DNA from: Fennellomyces sp. T-0311
Taxonomy: Eukaryota > Mucoromycota > Mucoromycetes > Mucorales > Lichtheimiaceae
Direction of reading: 5' to 3'
Assembly: GCA_025266875.1 (NCBI GenBank)
Contig: JALLLT010000001.1
Span: forward strand, 868,001 to 932,000
DNA: 64,000 bases
Shown: positions 22,026-33,431 of the stretch, piece after piece
Numbering within the stretch: the first letter of the stretch is position 1
How the letters are laid out: each line of letters begins with the position of its first letter
Notes under the pieces: model-generated
The model's database searches: none
Seen by the model: the letters and a program-made list of their open reading frames with translations, nothing else
Told to the model about the DNA's origin: nothing
Position numbers and translations under genes: made by a program

Positions 22026-25000
22026 TTATTGGCCCTGGGGCTCCCAGGACATTTTAAGCTGGTCTTCAATTAGCGGCACCGCCGCAGGGCTAAGTTCCAT
22101 CCTACTCTTGAAGTCCACCGGGTCTGTAATTACAATATTGCCTTCAGGAAGGTTGTTGTGATCACGAACAGGGGTTTGCTGTCCGCTTTCAGCAGAGGAT
22201 TCACCATCTGCAACCGACAACCGACGGGCCGTCTTCTTGCTGTCCACAGTGACAAATGTGCCGTTTACCGAACCATTAGTTTGAGTCTCGGTTTCCGCCA
22301 TGCCCATAGCAGCCACAAGTTTCGACATTAACCCTTCGATTTCTTCCTCGTCTCCCTTGGACTCGTCAATCAACATTTCCCGCAGAATTGCCTGGATTGA
22401 TGCCTCGCCTGCATCTCCCTTCTCCACCGCTGCTCTCAGGTCATCCACGCTTAATCGCGTGACGCCCTGTGCAACTAGGCATGTGTGCAAGGATTCGATA
22501 TTGACCTTGTAATTAGTTGTTACCGGTGTCTTTTGCGATTGGATATGCACGGATATCTTCCGTGATTTGCTTGATAGTGGGTCGATGTACTTGTCAAAGA
22601 AATCCAAAAGAGAATCTTTGCTAATCGTCTTGAGCTGAGCAACGTCGTTATCCACTAACATACACTGTTAGCACGTGATTATGTTATTGTAAGCTTGATC
22701 TCGTTACCTTGGTCGAATTCATAATATCCCGAATGGATATGGGTCCAGTATTTACCGCCCTCTTGTCCGAGATTCTTGTCTTTCTCGAGCTTCTTGAAAA
22801 TTAAGGATTGTACCTGAGCTTGGTACTCTTGTTCTGACATGGCAGCAATGATGCCACGAAGCTTTATAAGAAATTCTTCGATACGGTTCTCCAAGTAAAC
22901 TGTGTCTCTTTCACTTTGGATGATGAAACGCATGCCCATCGATCCTGTTTGCTTTCGAACACCACTGAAAACCAAATAGCCTAAAAGAGGAATATTTAGC
23001 ACACGAGACCACATGTGGTTTGTTATTGTTTTGGCATGTACCTAATTGTTCCTTGGTTCGCAGCTGATCAAAGCACGGCTCTTGCGCAATTTGTGCCAGG
23101 AGACTTAATCTTGCCCGAAGAGCAGTTTGTGTCACGTTACCGACTTGGATGAGATATTCTATGCCAGAATTGACGTTGTTTGGGTCTTCTACTTGGCGTT
23201 TATACACCCACTTGGAGCCTTCGGGTAAGATAAGGCTTCTATGGCCTATCAGTTGACTGGGAAGCAATTCGCGAGGCCGGAGAACGTCTGCAACTGATGT
23301 CATCATCTTCTCCGCTTCGTCTTGTTGCACATTGCCGTGCACAAGGGCTTCTAGGTGCAAGTGCGATAAAATCGTTGGATAAAATGATTGAATGTCTTCA
23401 GCAGTTATAGCGTCCAGTTCCTTTAGCTTTTCTGCGTTTGTCCACATTTTATCTTGTGTAAAATAAGACAAATAGTACAGTGCATGCTGATAAGGTGGTT
23501 CCAATGCAAAATTTCTGTACGACCTTCGAAGCTATTAAGGTTTTCCGGTTAGCAAACTTTATCCACGATCTATAAAAACGCCATGCTACCTGATCTTTAA
23601 GTAGCTTGAATCGTTCGGGATCTACTTGTAGATCTCTCATCTTTTGGATAACCTTCACAAGTAACACCGAGAGTTTGTCGTTGTAGCCACCGATGGCAAG
23701 CTGATAAAGGCGATGCATTAGTTCCGCTTATTTTTTATCGAATATATACCATACCAGCATTCCTTCCAGCTGATTCTCAATGTTGTACGAAAGACCTGCT
23801 ACTTCAGCGTCATAAGCATACTCGTTGAGCGAGTCCTTGAGCAAATCTGTGTATAACCTGGTTGGACGGAGGATGAGTTTTCTTTCTATAGACTTTAAAG
23901 GATGAGCCTACCGAGTCTTGACACAATTCGTAGGCGTCGCGTAGGCCAGGGGACTACGGAACAGAATCCACACATTTGCTCTTGGGACCCAAAAAGTGTC
24001 ATCTTTCTTGTACCACAATCGCAGTTTTGGAGTATTCATCACAAGATCTGGTCTTTTGGCGGGATGCTTCACATCCTTCTTGTGGGTCTCGAAATTGGTA
24101 GGGATAAAATCGTTGTGATCTGGGAGATGCAGTGCGTCATTCAGTTCCAAATTCCGTAGTGACTAATAAAAATAACTAAGTTCTCTCCTGCAATTACCCA
24201 TTATGTAATTGTTTACCTGTTTTAGACCATCACTAAAGTCCATAAGCTCATACTCAGTGCCATACCACCGTTCCCTCTTTGTGAAATTGACATCATTAGG
24301 GGCCGTTTGGCTAGCGACCATAATTCGAAAATTATCCGGTCGGAGGTAGCTGAGATTATTATTGATCAGCTCGGGGTTGTACTCTCTGATTAAGCTTGGT
24401 CCACTGAGCACATTCTGCGAAGGGTAACCGTGTTGCATCAGTCCCGCGAGGCGCGACGTGTACTGGGATGGTGGATACTTTTCCTTGAATCGGAACGCCA
24501 GCGATGCCAATGACTGGACTTCGCTAAACGTCGATTCTTGAACGCCAGTGCGTCTCAGAAGCTCAATGTACTGGAATACGCACAGGACAACTTGCTCATA
24601 GCATTCTACACACGGGTAGCACAAATGCATTCGTGAGAACTATAAATACACTTTTCCTCTTATGAAATTCTCACTTACTAAGGCCCTCTTCCGTCAAGTC
24701 AACGCTGATCCTCAGGAATTCAAAGCCGATGCCACCATGAATAGAACCGACCTGCAGATAGTTTGCCCATCCATTCTTTTTCAGCAGCGACAGGATCGAG
24801 CCATGGCCCTCGTGCCCAATGAGATGGGAAATGTACCGTCCAGGCTGAAACCAAAACATAGCACAAATTTAGCAAGTGATTGGATTGTTTGTTCAGTGAC
24901 ACGCTTACCTGAACGGCATACAGCGGGCGCTGGTCCGGAAACGGGAACGTCATTTCCAAGGAACGCACATCTTTAACAGGCTTGATAAATATTTGTTTCT

Positions 25001-26428
25001 ATTGCCAGAAATTAGGTTAGACCACGATAACTTTAATCCACGGCTGTCATACCATCAATTCCTTCTCTGTCAACGGGTGGCCAGGGAAACTGGGTGGCTC
25101 GATCCCTTTGTTCCGCACATCCTTGAACTTTTCCACTGCCCAATCGGTCAACTGATCGAGAGATTCTAAAGCCATTATACGCTTTTAGGAATACGGTCAA
25201 CTTTAACTATATATAAAAATATACCTCTGCCCAGAATACACAGCTTCATAATATTGGCTGAGTAGTACGTGTCATGGAACTTGAGCAGCTCGGCGCGGAT
25301 GTCCTGGTTCTTGGACTTGGGCTCATTGTACAGCGTCTCCAGGCTACCGGTGCCGAAATGACAGTAGGGATGATCCGGGTTGCTTAGTGACTTTTCGAGC
25401 TGGAACATGCGCCAGCTGTCCTGCTGCTTGTTCTTCTTGTGCTCTGAATCCACGGCCTTCAATTCGCGCTCCGTGCAGCTGGCGGAGAACAGCGGGGCGA
25501 TGAAGAATTGCGCGAAACGGTCTAATGCGCCCTCCAGATACTCGTGGCCGATCTCAAAGTAGTAGTTTGTATTCTCGACGCCGGTGAAGGCGTTGGAAAA
25601 ACCCGAGTGTTCGGACAAGTACTGGTTGTAGTCGTTCTCTTTCGGATACTTTTCGGTTCCCATGAAGAGTAGGTGTTCACAGAAATGCGCGAGACCTTGC
25701 AAGTCGTCCTATCACATTCAGAGATCAATCATCTGCTGTACAACGCTTGCGAGCCCCCCCCCCAATCCAAATTTCCGGGGAGACAGCCTGTTTCCTTTTC
25801 AGATGCACAGTCCCGGAAATTACATGATCCATCCCCTCTCACGTAATTACATCATTTCACGGAAAGGCCACAAGCTTATCTATCGCCAGGATCGCCATTC
25901 CCTCTGCCATCATAGCCCCCCTTCCCGTGGGAGGAATTCAAACTTACCGGGTCGCTCAGGTGCCCAACATGGACATCAAGTGCAGCGCTGGATTTGTCGG
26001 TATCGTTGTCGTGGATCAAGAGCACCTGGAGATCATTGCTTGCCAGTTTTATTAAACGGTAATGCCGGTCGTCATTGTCCGATTTTTCTAACGAGCGAGT
26101 GAACGTCCAGTATTTGCCGGAGCTGGATAACTCCCAGTCTGAAGGTAAGTCGTTGGCAACAGCAGGCATGGTGGCTGTGTATAGTCTTCTAGCTGTTAAA
26201 GGCGACGTGGTGGGTGCTCGAGTGCGTAGTGTGGAGTATAAAGAAACCGATTTGTTCTTTTGCAGATGACTATAGATGCCGGAGAGAAAAGAAAAGAACC
26301 ACACAAAAAGTTAGATCACGCCTTAATTTTCCGATGGATGGACCCCGATTTTTCTCACTAACTTACAAATTAAACGTAAACCGTCGACAATTCAGAAAGC
26401 CAAAGATGCGAAAAGCCGACGGGGGCAT
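22026..26428 (-). CDS. STE23: Insulysin / Ste23-type M16 zinc metalloprotease
   Basis: Degrades peptides of roughly 20-70 residues; fungal homologues also mature pheromones. About 1,100 residues in some dozen exons. The inverted zinc motif HFCEH (codons from about 25687) with AGLSHFCEH-type context, then [16 protein letters not shown] and the third ligand in [12 protein letters not shown] are intact. Further family blocks: [54 protein letters not shown] and [10 protein letters not shown]. The C-terminus carries an acidic, Ser-rich extension of about 120 residues not typical of the family. Two starts are plausible: ATG 26169 ([12 protein letters not shown], good context), or ATG 26428 via a spliced 5' exon (26428-26367, intron 26366-26270) that adds an Arg-rich presequence. 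Intron 1 of the body has a C10 run. Confidence 0.93.
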
Positions 26429-28636
26429 TCAGTGGTAAGGAAAGTAAAAGCCAACGCAACTGGTCCCCTCAGCCATAGCGCGGAGTGCGCATTTCCACGA
26501 CGTCATGCTCTAATGCTCGTGTACGTCGGGATAACTGTTTGCCGACAACAATGCAACTGCAACGCTCGCCAAGAACAAAAGTGTATGCACCTACTTATCG
26601 TATACATGTGCCTGATGGCATTGGTCCTTAATCTTCGATTGGACAGTATGGTTCTCGATTTCTCTCTTAACGGTCTTCTAAATATGAGTAAGCGCATGAC
26701 GTTACGGGTTTCAGTAAAGAAAGTACAAGTGCCTTTTGTTTGCTTGCCTTTTTTGTGTGTATGCCACTACTATTGTTCGGTCCTTGTATCGACAATTACC
26801 ATCATTTCTACTTTGCCATGGTAACAGTTCTAGAATGTTCTGTTGCCAAGGTTATTAGAGATCCCGGTCAAGCGATGAAACTTGTGAAGTGAGACTTTTG
26901 TTAAAATATTGGCGTTTTGCACGATCAAAAAATTGCTTGTTCTGATGCATTATGTACGTGAGAGTTTCGAAAAAAACGTCACGACGTTGCATGGTACGTA
27001 CATTATAGTGTGTGCAGGATGCATACACACGAGAAGAACTAAATAATCATTGGTTCCACTAATGCTTGTTATGTGAACTAGATACTCGAGCATCTGCGAA
27101 CATCTAATGACATAGATACCAACTCATACGTAGGATGCTTTAAAAAATATCTGTGTGGTAACCTGATGTTTAGGTGATGTTCAACGTAAAACTTGTGATG
27201 ATGACTCATATGTATTAGTTTAATTATGCATTCATCCGGCGTCATGGTGTCAATAGTTTAAATCAGCGCAAGTTTCACTATGTACATTGACATCAATATC
27301 GTTGCCTTCGATAACGAATGTATACTATTCTTTGAATAAGAAGAATCTGTCCTCGTTTAATCTCATCATATGGTTTTAGTCCTAGATTTTTCAGTACTTT
27401 TTGATCACATTCCATTGCCGTATAAGCATAAATACGCATGCAATGCGTGTCAAGCTTGTACAACAAATACTGTTTCAGCAACTGTAACGTGTCTTGCCCT
27501 GAATCTGTTTTTGTCATACCATCAATAGATATTCAATATGATCTTTACTCGAAATGGGTGGTCAATTCCAGGCTCTGGTTTTCAGGGTTATAGTAGTACT
27601 TGCGATTTTCCCATCCATAAATCTAGGAAGATGAGTATAAGATATCCTCAAAACTGCAAAACAATGCAATACCTGATACAGCCGCTGCTTGAGATCCAAA
27701 TTCACACACTTGTGAATGCCTGAATATAGGTATTTGATTTTATTAGCTGCAACATGATAGTACGTATGTGCTGTCCCAAACTGGGTTACGTGCCGATCTG
27801 CTTCTCATTTAGATGGTTATTTACTCTCTTCTACAAGAACCTATTCAGATCAGTTGCACTTTAATGCAGTAATCAACAGGTTTGCGTCATACGATGTATG
27901 TTGTGATAGTCAATTTCTAGTAAACCTTTCCTATAAGGGCTTAGGGGATACGAAACGGTCAGATTGCGGTACCTACTCAAGGTCAACTCTATATAGCGTA
28001 GCCTTGCTAGTAAATATAGTGAATTAACGAGGACAGTATACTAATTCGAAATGATCTATACAGTACTTAGGTGAAGTGAATCTATGACGAAAATCAACAA
28101 GGTCATTATAATATTGGTTCATAGATATTGCAAACCTGCGTACGAAAAGTGCAACAACACCGGCAGCCCATGCATGCTCGGTGACTGGATCCTGACTTTA
28201 ATAGTATCAGTCGTCAAGGAAAAGAGATAAATCTATCAATTATAATTAGCCTGGAGATTATGCCACTATTACGTATGGATCCAAAGATGCCTGCTGTAAA
28301 GATTTCTTGCTTTTAAATGATCCGCGACAATCCAAGTGAAGTCGATCGTTATAGATTTCGGATACGTACGAAATCTTATGCAGTAGGATATAATAAGCAA
28401 CACCAGCAGCTTACTTGAAGCAATGGAGTTCTTACAGATAATGAGCATACATAACGTAAATACCTGGGCGTAGCTCTACAAGAAAAGCCGTGGTCTCGTC
28501 GTTTAATCTGGCTTTGGGGTGATTCTATTGTATCACATTCAGACCGACCCTTCTGGTTTGAATTTGCAGTTTCAGCCCAGACACGGCTGAAGACTTGGTT
28601 TTTCATACCTTCGCTTATAATTTTAAAGCAAGAGTC
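26429..28636. other. Gene-poor region with coding relics
   Basis: No intact gene is supported between insulysin (-) and the YIPF gene (+). Right-hand part: see the minus-strand relic at 27300-28610. The left part (26429-27290) is featureless; a 130-codon + frame at 26432-26824 is low-complexity and lacks any family motif. Confidence 0.4.
27300..28610 (-). pseudogene. Possible decayed multi-exon gene, family unknown
   Basis: Several coding-like segments follow one another on the minus strand but do not join into one open frame. At about 28600-28440: SAVSGLKLQIQTRR and, beyond a TAG, NDETTAFLVELRPGIYVMYA. At about 28370-28260: SEIYNDRLHLDCRGSFKS. At about 28200-28030: DPVTEHAWAAGVVALFVRR. At about 27700-27550: LDLKQRLYQ, splice, IYGWENRKYYYNPENQSLEL. 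At about 27510-27310: MRIYAYTAMECDQKVLKNLG ending GLKPYDEIKRGQ. I cannot name the family; the last segment vaguely resembles an acetyltransferase C-terminus. Confidence 0.3.
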
Positions 28637-29855
28637 ATGTCAGGCAAGAACCAGTACAATGTCCTTGTGGACATGGACGATGGTGCATATACGCAAGTAA
28701 GCAGAGAAGCGCGTGTGCCAAGAGCCCTTGCCATGGCCCTTACCTGGAACGCTTGGCACGTTGCTAACACTATCAATCCGCGTATAGCCGGCCACCATTG
28801 AAAGTGATGGTTTAGAATTCCAAGGTATAAGAATAGCAAGACATCACACACTGATGGAATGCTTATTTGTTTTCCCTGTAGATTTCTCCAATACCAGCAA
28901 CAGCACTTCAGGTAAAATAGAGAACGCGATCATCTTGTACAGTTGTCACTATAACAATGTTCAACAGCCCCCCCGCCGCCACCACCGTCAGGACGTACTG
29001 GCAGTTTCTTTGACACACAGCCACAGCAGCGATCGAGTGGACCTGGCAAAGCTATCTGGTCCCTGGATTACTATGCACAATACTTTGATGTTGATACGTC
29101 TCAAGTAATTATACAGCAGGAAATCAAAGGCGTATAAGGGTATTGAAGCTCAGTAGGTCATAGAACGATGCTTAAAGACGGTGTATCCTGTGGGCGACTT
29201 TGCTTCCGATACACTGAACAATCAACCTGATCTATACGGACCGTTTTGGATTCCAACCACCGTTATTTTTGCATTGTTCGTCTGTTCATCACTTGCTGGA
29301 TCACTAGCTGCTTATATCGCTGGTGTTCCATATCATAGTGATTTCCGCTATCTTAGCATTGCGCTGGCTGTCGTCTACACGTATGCATTCTTGTGCCCAG
29401 CATTGGTATGGGCTGCCACAAAATATTATGGATGCCAGCCAAGTCTGTTGGAGATTATCAACTACTATGGCTACGGTCTGACAGTGTGGGTCCCAGTCTC
29501 GGTAAGTTGATATACGGTAGCAGTGTGAGTATTACTTGGACTGATGCGTCGGGATAGGCATTATGTATCATGCCATTTGATATCGCTCGATGGATATTTG
29601 TGGGCGTCGCGTTTGCATTGACCGGTATGCCACCTAGAGTAATGAGGGGTCATTTGATACATACTTACTGCGATTTGTGTAGCTTATTTCCTCGTCAAAA
29701 ACATGTACACTGTTATTTCACGAGCAGATGCAAAGACTTCGCGTATTCTGTTGCTTGTGATCCTTGCTGCCCACGCTGGCTTCGCACTGATCCTCAAGTT
29801 TAAATTTTACAGCTATTCTTTCCCAACAGCAGAGCAGCCTGCACAGGATCAATAA
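28637..29855 (+). CDS. YIPF/Yip1-domain membrane protein (Golgi/ER trafficking)
   Basis: Rab-GTPase-associated multi-span protein of the early secretory pathway. The start MSGKNQYNVLVDMDD (28637) is followed by small exons that splice to a proline run and SGRTGSFFDTQPQQ, then the family's cytosolic block WSLDYYAQYFDVDTSQVIER. The Yip1 domain follows: DLYGPFWIPTTVIFALFV (the DLYGPFW signature), then four further TM helices (AAYIAGV; SIALAVVYTYAFLCPALVW; YGYGLTVWVPVS; IARWIFVGVAFALTAYFL; ILLLVILAAHAGFALIL). The C-terminus is short. Domain order and the FDVDT motif point to the YIPF1/YIPF2 branch. The 5' exon boundaries are by inspection. Confidence 0.85.
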
Positions 29856-29915
29856 AGTCTCGTCTGTATCTGTACGGCAGCTGAACATATAGAGGGGTCC
29901 TTAGCGACATAAACC

Positions 29916-31239
29916 ATGGCTTTGTTGTGGGGACGAATAGAATTGCTAGGGAACCGGACCGGTTTAAAGTGGCGGGTTTTCGATTTCGACAGCTCATATA
30001 TTTTCATGCCACCTACTTCCAGACGACAACAAAAGATCCTCGAGAGGCAGAAACAAGAAGCTGCCGATCGCAAGCAGAAATCTACCAGCTATGTCAACCA
30101 GGCACCCTTCCGTTACGCCGAACGCAACTTCAAGTCAAGAGTCCCGCCCCCTGATTTCTCCAAAGTTGTTGATCTGAACTATTATGACAGCAACGATCCA
30201 CGCATTGTAAAGATTCCACTGCCACAAAAGATGATTTCACCTTTTTTTGACAAGGAAGATTGCGACGCTTTTCTTCTATCCGATGTTCCTGGTAAGAAAA
30301 ATAGTGTGCTTTGACCTCTGGGAATAGGATCCCTTATGCTTTACCAGGGCTTATTATCATCCAGAATCCATTTACGGACAAGGCGCAACGCCACTTTATT
30401 CGAGAATGTTTATCCGTATATGCGCAGGCACCAAACACATCCAACTTGGATACGCATTATACCATCCCAGCCGAAGGCCTGTGGAACTTGTATGAGAAAG
30501 AACGTGGAGGCAACCTCGACAGTGACTACCGTATACCACGAAAGGAACCCCAGGCCGACGATGAAGACAGCGAAAAGAACGATCCACCACCAGTAGAAAC
30601 AGTACCCTTACTTCCACCATCAGATCTAGTACGCAAGATGCGGTGGGTCACCCTAGGATACCAGTACCATTGGCCAACAAAAACCTATCACTTTGATCGA
30701 CGCTACGATGTTCCGCAGGAAGTAGACGAGCTAACACGTGCTGTCGTCACAGCAATTGAAGGTGTTGGCTATGGTGATTGGAAAAACACGTATCGAGGGT
30801 GTGATTATAAGACAGAAGCAGGCGTTGTCAACTATTACCAATACCGTGATACATTAATGGGCCACGTGGATCGAAGCGAATTGAACATGCAAGCACCTCT
30901 CGTATCCATCAGGTAAACTCAATACACTAGTACTTCTTGTACGAAAACGTTCACCAAAAAAACAGTTATGGAAACGATTGTATTTACCTCATTGGAGGTA
31001 TAACACGCGATACCGAGCCTGTACCGCTTCGACTTCATAGCGGAGACATCATTATTATGACGGAACCATGCCGACGATGTTTCCATGGTGTTCCTTTGAT
31101 CATCGAAGATACTCTACCAACATATTTGTCACCGGATAAAAATCACGGGGAAGACAACTGGGAGCTTTATGGGCGGTACATGCAAACGACCCGCATCAAC
31201 TTGAACTTGCGACAGGTTTTCCCGAATGAAGAATCATAA
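29916..31239 (+). CDS. AlkB homologue 1-type 2-oxoglutarate/Fe(II) dioxygenase
   Basis: Demethylates DNA or tRNA bases using Fe(II) and 2-oxoglutarate. Three exons: 29916-30290, then from about 30349 to 30912, then from about 30970 to 31239. Catalytic set: the iron ligands of H-x-D in MGHVDRSE, the distal His in RCFHGVPLIIED, and the 2-oxoglutarate/substrate arginines in TRINLNLRQVFP. SYGNDCIYLIGGITRD and LHSGDIIIM match the ALKBH1 jelly-roll core. The Lys/Gln-rich N-terminus (RRQQKILERQKQEAADRKQK) is a basic helix. ATG 29916 has a perfect ACCATGG context; ATG 30006 (MPPTSRR) is the alternative. The gene starts 61 bp after the YIPF stop and converges on the next gene with a 43-bp gap. Confidence 0.87.
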
Positions 31240-31282
31240 AAAAATGTAGATAGAATACAACTAGTATGTACTTTTATATAAA

Positions 31283-33343
31283 TCACTTTTGTTCGCCCAT
31301 GGGCGTTAATTCCACAAACACGTATCCTTCGCTTTCCAAAGCATGTCGAAGCGCGAGCAAATCTTGCTCACGCGTAGCTTGATCCAAGCCATCCCACATT
31401 CCAACAACAGCGCCGCCGCTACCAGGGAACTTTGCAACACAGCGGTGCTGACGTGCTAACTCGACCATCCTCAGATTGGCTGCACCAACGACAGCATCAC
31501 CATATGTTTTTCGTCGTTGCTCAAAGTTGGCCGTCATGAGCTGCGCAAAGGCATGATGATCACCACTTTCAAGACTCTGACGTGCCTGATCTGTGAAGGA
31601 AGCAAATTGCCGCATGGCTGCCACCACCTATTTACTCTGTAAATATACTGTTGTCCAGAGGGATCAAAATATTTACCTCGGGGTCATTTGCCAGGAATCG
31701 TTGTTTAACAGTACTGTGCACTTTTCCTGAATCTTCCGGTCGTGCGATATATGCAAGGAATAATGGTGGAACCAAAGAAACATCCAGCCGTTCATACTTT
31801 CCATATCCATTACACTCCACAAAGTGCCGATCAAAATCCATGTAAACAAGACCACCATATGCCTATTTACATGGTTTAGCACTCTTTCCAAATATACCCA
31901 ATGATTCTCCGTACCTGGATCACTCGATCTTGTAGACCAGCAGCAATACCCAGTTCATCTTGCTCAACCGAAAGTACAAGTGACGCCTGTTGCTCCAATG
32001 GAATTTGTTCGCTTGTGACACGATAGAACTTGAGCAACGCCTTCCAAAAAGCCGTGATAATTGCTGATGATCCTGCAAGACCCACTTGTCGGGGAATATT
32101 TGTATCAAACAGCACTTTGAATCCCTGCCGAGTATCAATCTTGATTCCTGCTTCGCGGCAATGGCAGTAAAACACTTTGCAGCATGCCAAAAGTAACCGA
32201 TCTCCATTTTCGTAGCCATCCGTTTCACACAAGTTAGCTAGTGAACTCAAGGTGCTAAATCGTCGTGGATCTGCTACTGGATTCGACATGATGGTAATGC
32301 TGCTGTGTTCTGGTTCGGAACCATCATGTGGGATCAGTGTTACTTGTGCCCAGAAGTTGGATATCAATAATGACATGGTTTTGCCTATACGTATATGGCT
32401 ATGTTAGACTTCGATCCACTACGCTGTATAATATCTGCTACCATAGAAACCATCACTGGGATTTCCCATTAATCCTACACGAGCATATGCTTTTACTTGA
32501 AGTACTTCGTTGTTACTGCAGGACTTGTCGCTGCTACTAGTGGCAAAATAATCATGCCATGTATTGAGGTATACATCGAGCGAAAGCGAGTTGTCCATGA
32601 ACATATGTGTCGATGGTGTCTTTACTTCCTCCGGATCACCATCAATTAATGCTTCTTGCAACGATGTTGTTGGCGGCAACGACGACAAAATTGAGAGCTT
32701 CTCGTTGGTTACTGTGCATAACAGGATTTTTTTCAGGCTTCTGTACGCAAGCACTCGATCACTCTGCTTTAATCCAGCAACTAGGTCTTTGAACCAGTTA
32801 TCTTGATGCTGATCGTACAGAAAGTCGGCCTGCATGATCACAGCTCCAGTGTCGCATTTTTTGACTCGATGAACAAACGCAATATCCGATACCACACCTG
32901 CACTTTATTAAAAGACACAGCAAGTATCAGATCGTGACCGGTATTGTGTTCCGTTTGTGTACCTGAAACCACAGTTCAATATGTGGTTGGATGGAAAGTA
33001 GTGTCCACTAGCCCAGCGCTCGTAATGTTTGTAGCTACCCGGAGTGTTTAGCTCCTTTTATCGCCAAACACACGGTGCTTACTCTTACTTGTACGCGTTG
33101 GCTACGATATAAATATTCTTGAACATACCTTTGGCGACATCATACCACCAACTTAATGCAGGGCGCCCTGAGATGGGCAGTAATGACCGTGGAAGATCAT
33201 GCCATTGCAACAAGCGCTCGCTATATCCCGTCTAATGCTATTTAGCCAACGGGTAATCTCGGGAGCTTTTTATGCAGTACCTTTATTTCGACCTCGAGCT
33301 TCGAGGACGTTGACGTGGAGGCTAATAATATGAGGGTTTCCAT
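31283..33343 (-). CDS. Bifunctional-looking nucleotidyltransferase / GHMP kinase (glucuronokinase-like)
   Basis: The C-terminal two thirds are a GHMP sugar kinase of the glucuronokinase group: substrate motif LMGNPSDGFYGKTMSLLISN, ATP loop IPRQVGLAGSSAIITAF, EQDELGIAAGLQDRVIQ, AYGGLVYMDF and the C-terminal GSGGAVVGMWDG. The N-terminal 200 residues resemble a sugar-nucleotide pyrophosphorylase: GYSERLLQWHDLPRSLLPIS, IYIVANAYNYKHYERWASGH, and VIMQADFLYD. Known glucuronokinases make glucuronate 1-phosphate for UDP-glucuronate synthesis, so a fused pyrophosphorylase would suit the next step. Start ATG 33343 (METLILLAS); a 21-codon first exon precedes TGYSERL. Six or more exons. Catalytic status of the N-terminal half is uncertain because the usual Gly-rich loop is short. 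Confidence 0.78.
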
Positions 33344-33407
33344 TGTGGGAAGGAAAGAGAGAGGTGAAGCTTTGTAAAATGCGGGAAAATCTATATACGG
33401 GAAAAAG

Positions 33408-33415
33408 TATATATA
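33408..33415 (-). promoter_or_regulatory. TATA element of the GHMP-kinase gene
   Basis: TATATATA sits about 65 bp upstream of the ATG at 33343, inside the 88-bp gap before the stop codon of the neighbouring carrier gene. The promoter must therefore be very compact or overlap the 3' end of that gene. Confidence 0.4.
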
Positions 33416-33431
33416 CATGCTAATGGTGTTT

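Noticed and set aside
26432..26824. 130-codon + strand frame rich in Cys, Leu and Val
   Set aside because: It overlaps only the antisense of the insulysin 5' region and upstream DNA; hydrophobic low-complexity translation without a family match or TATA element.
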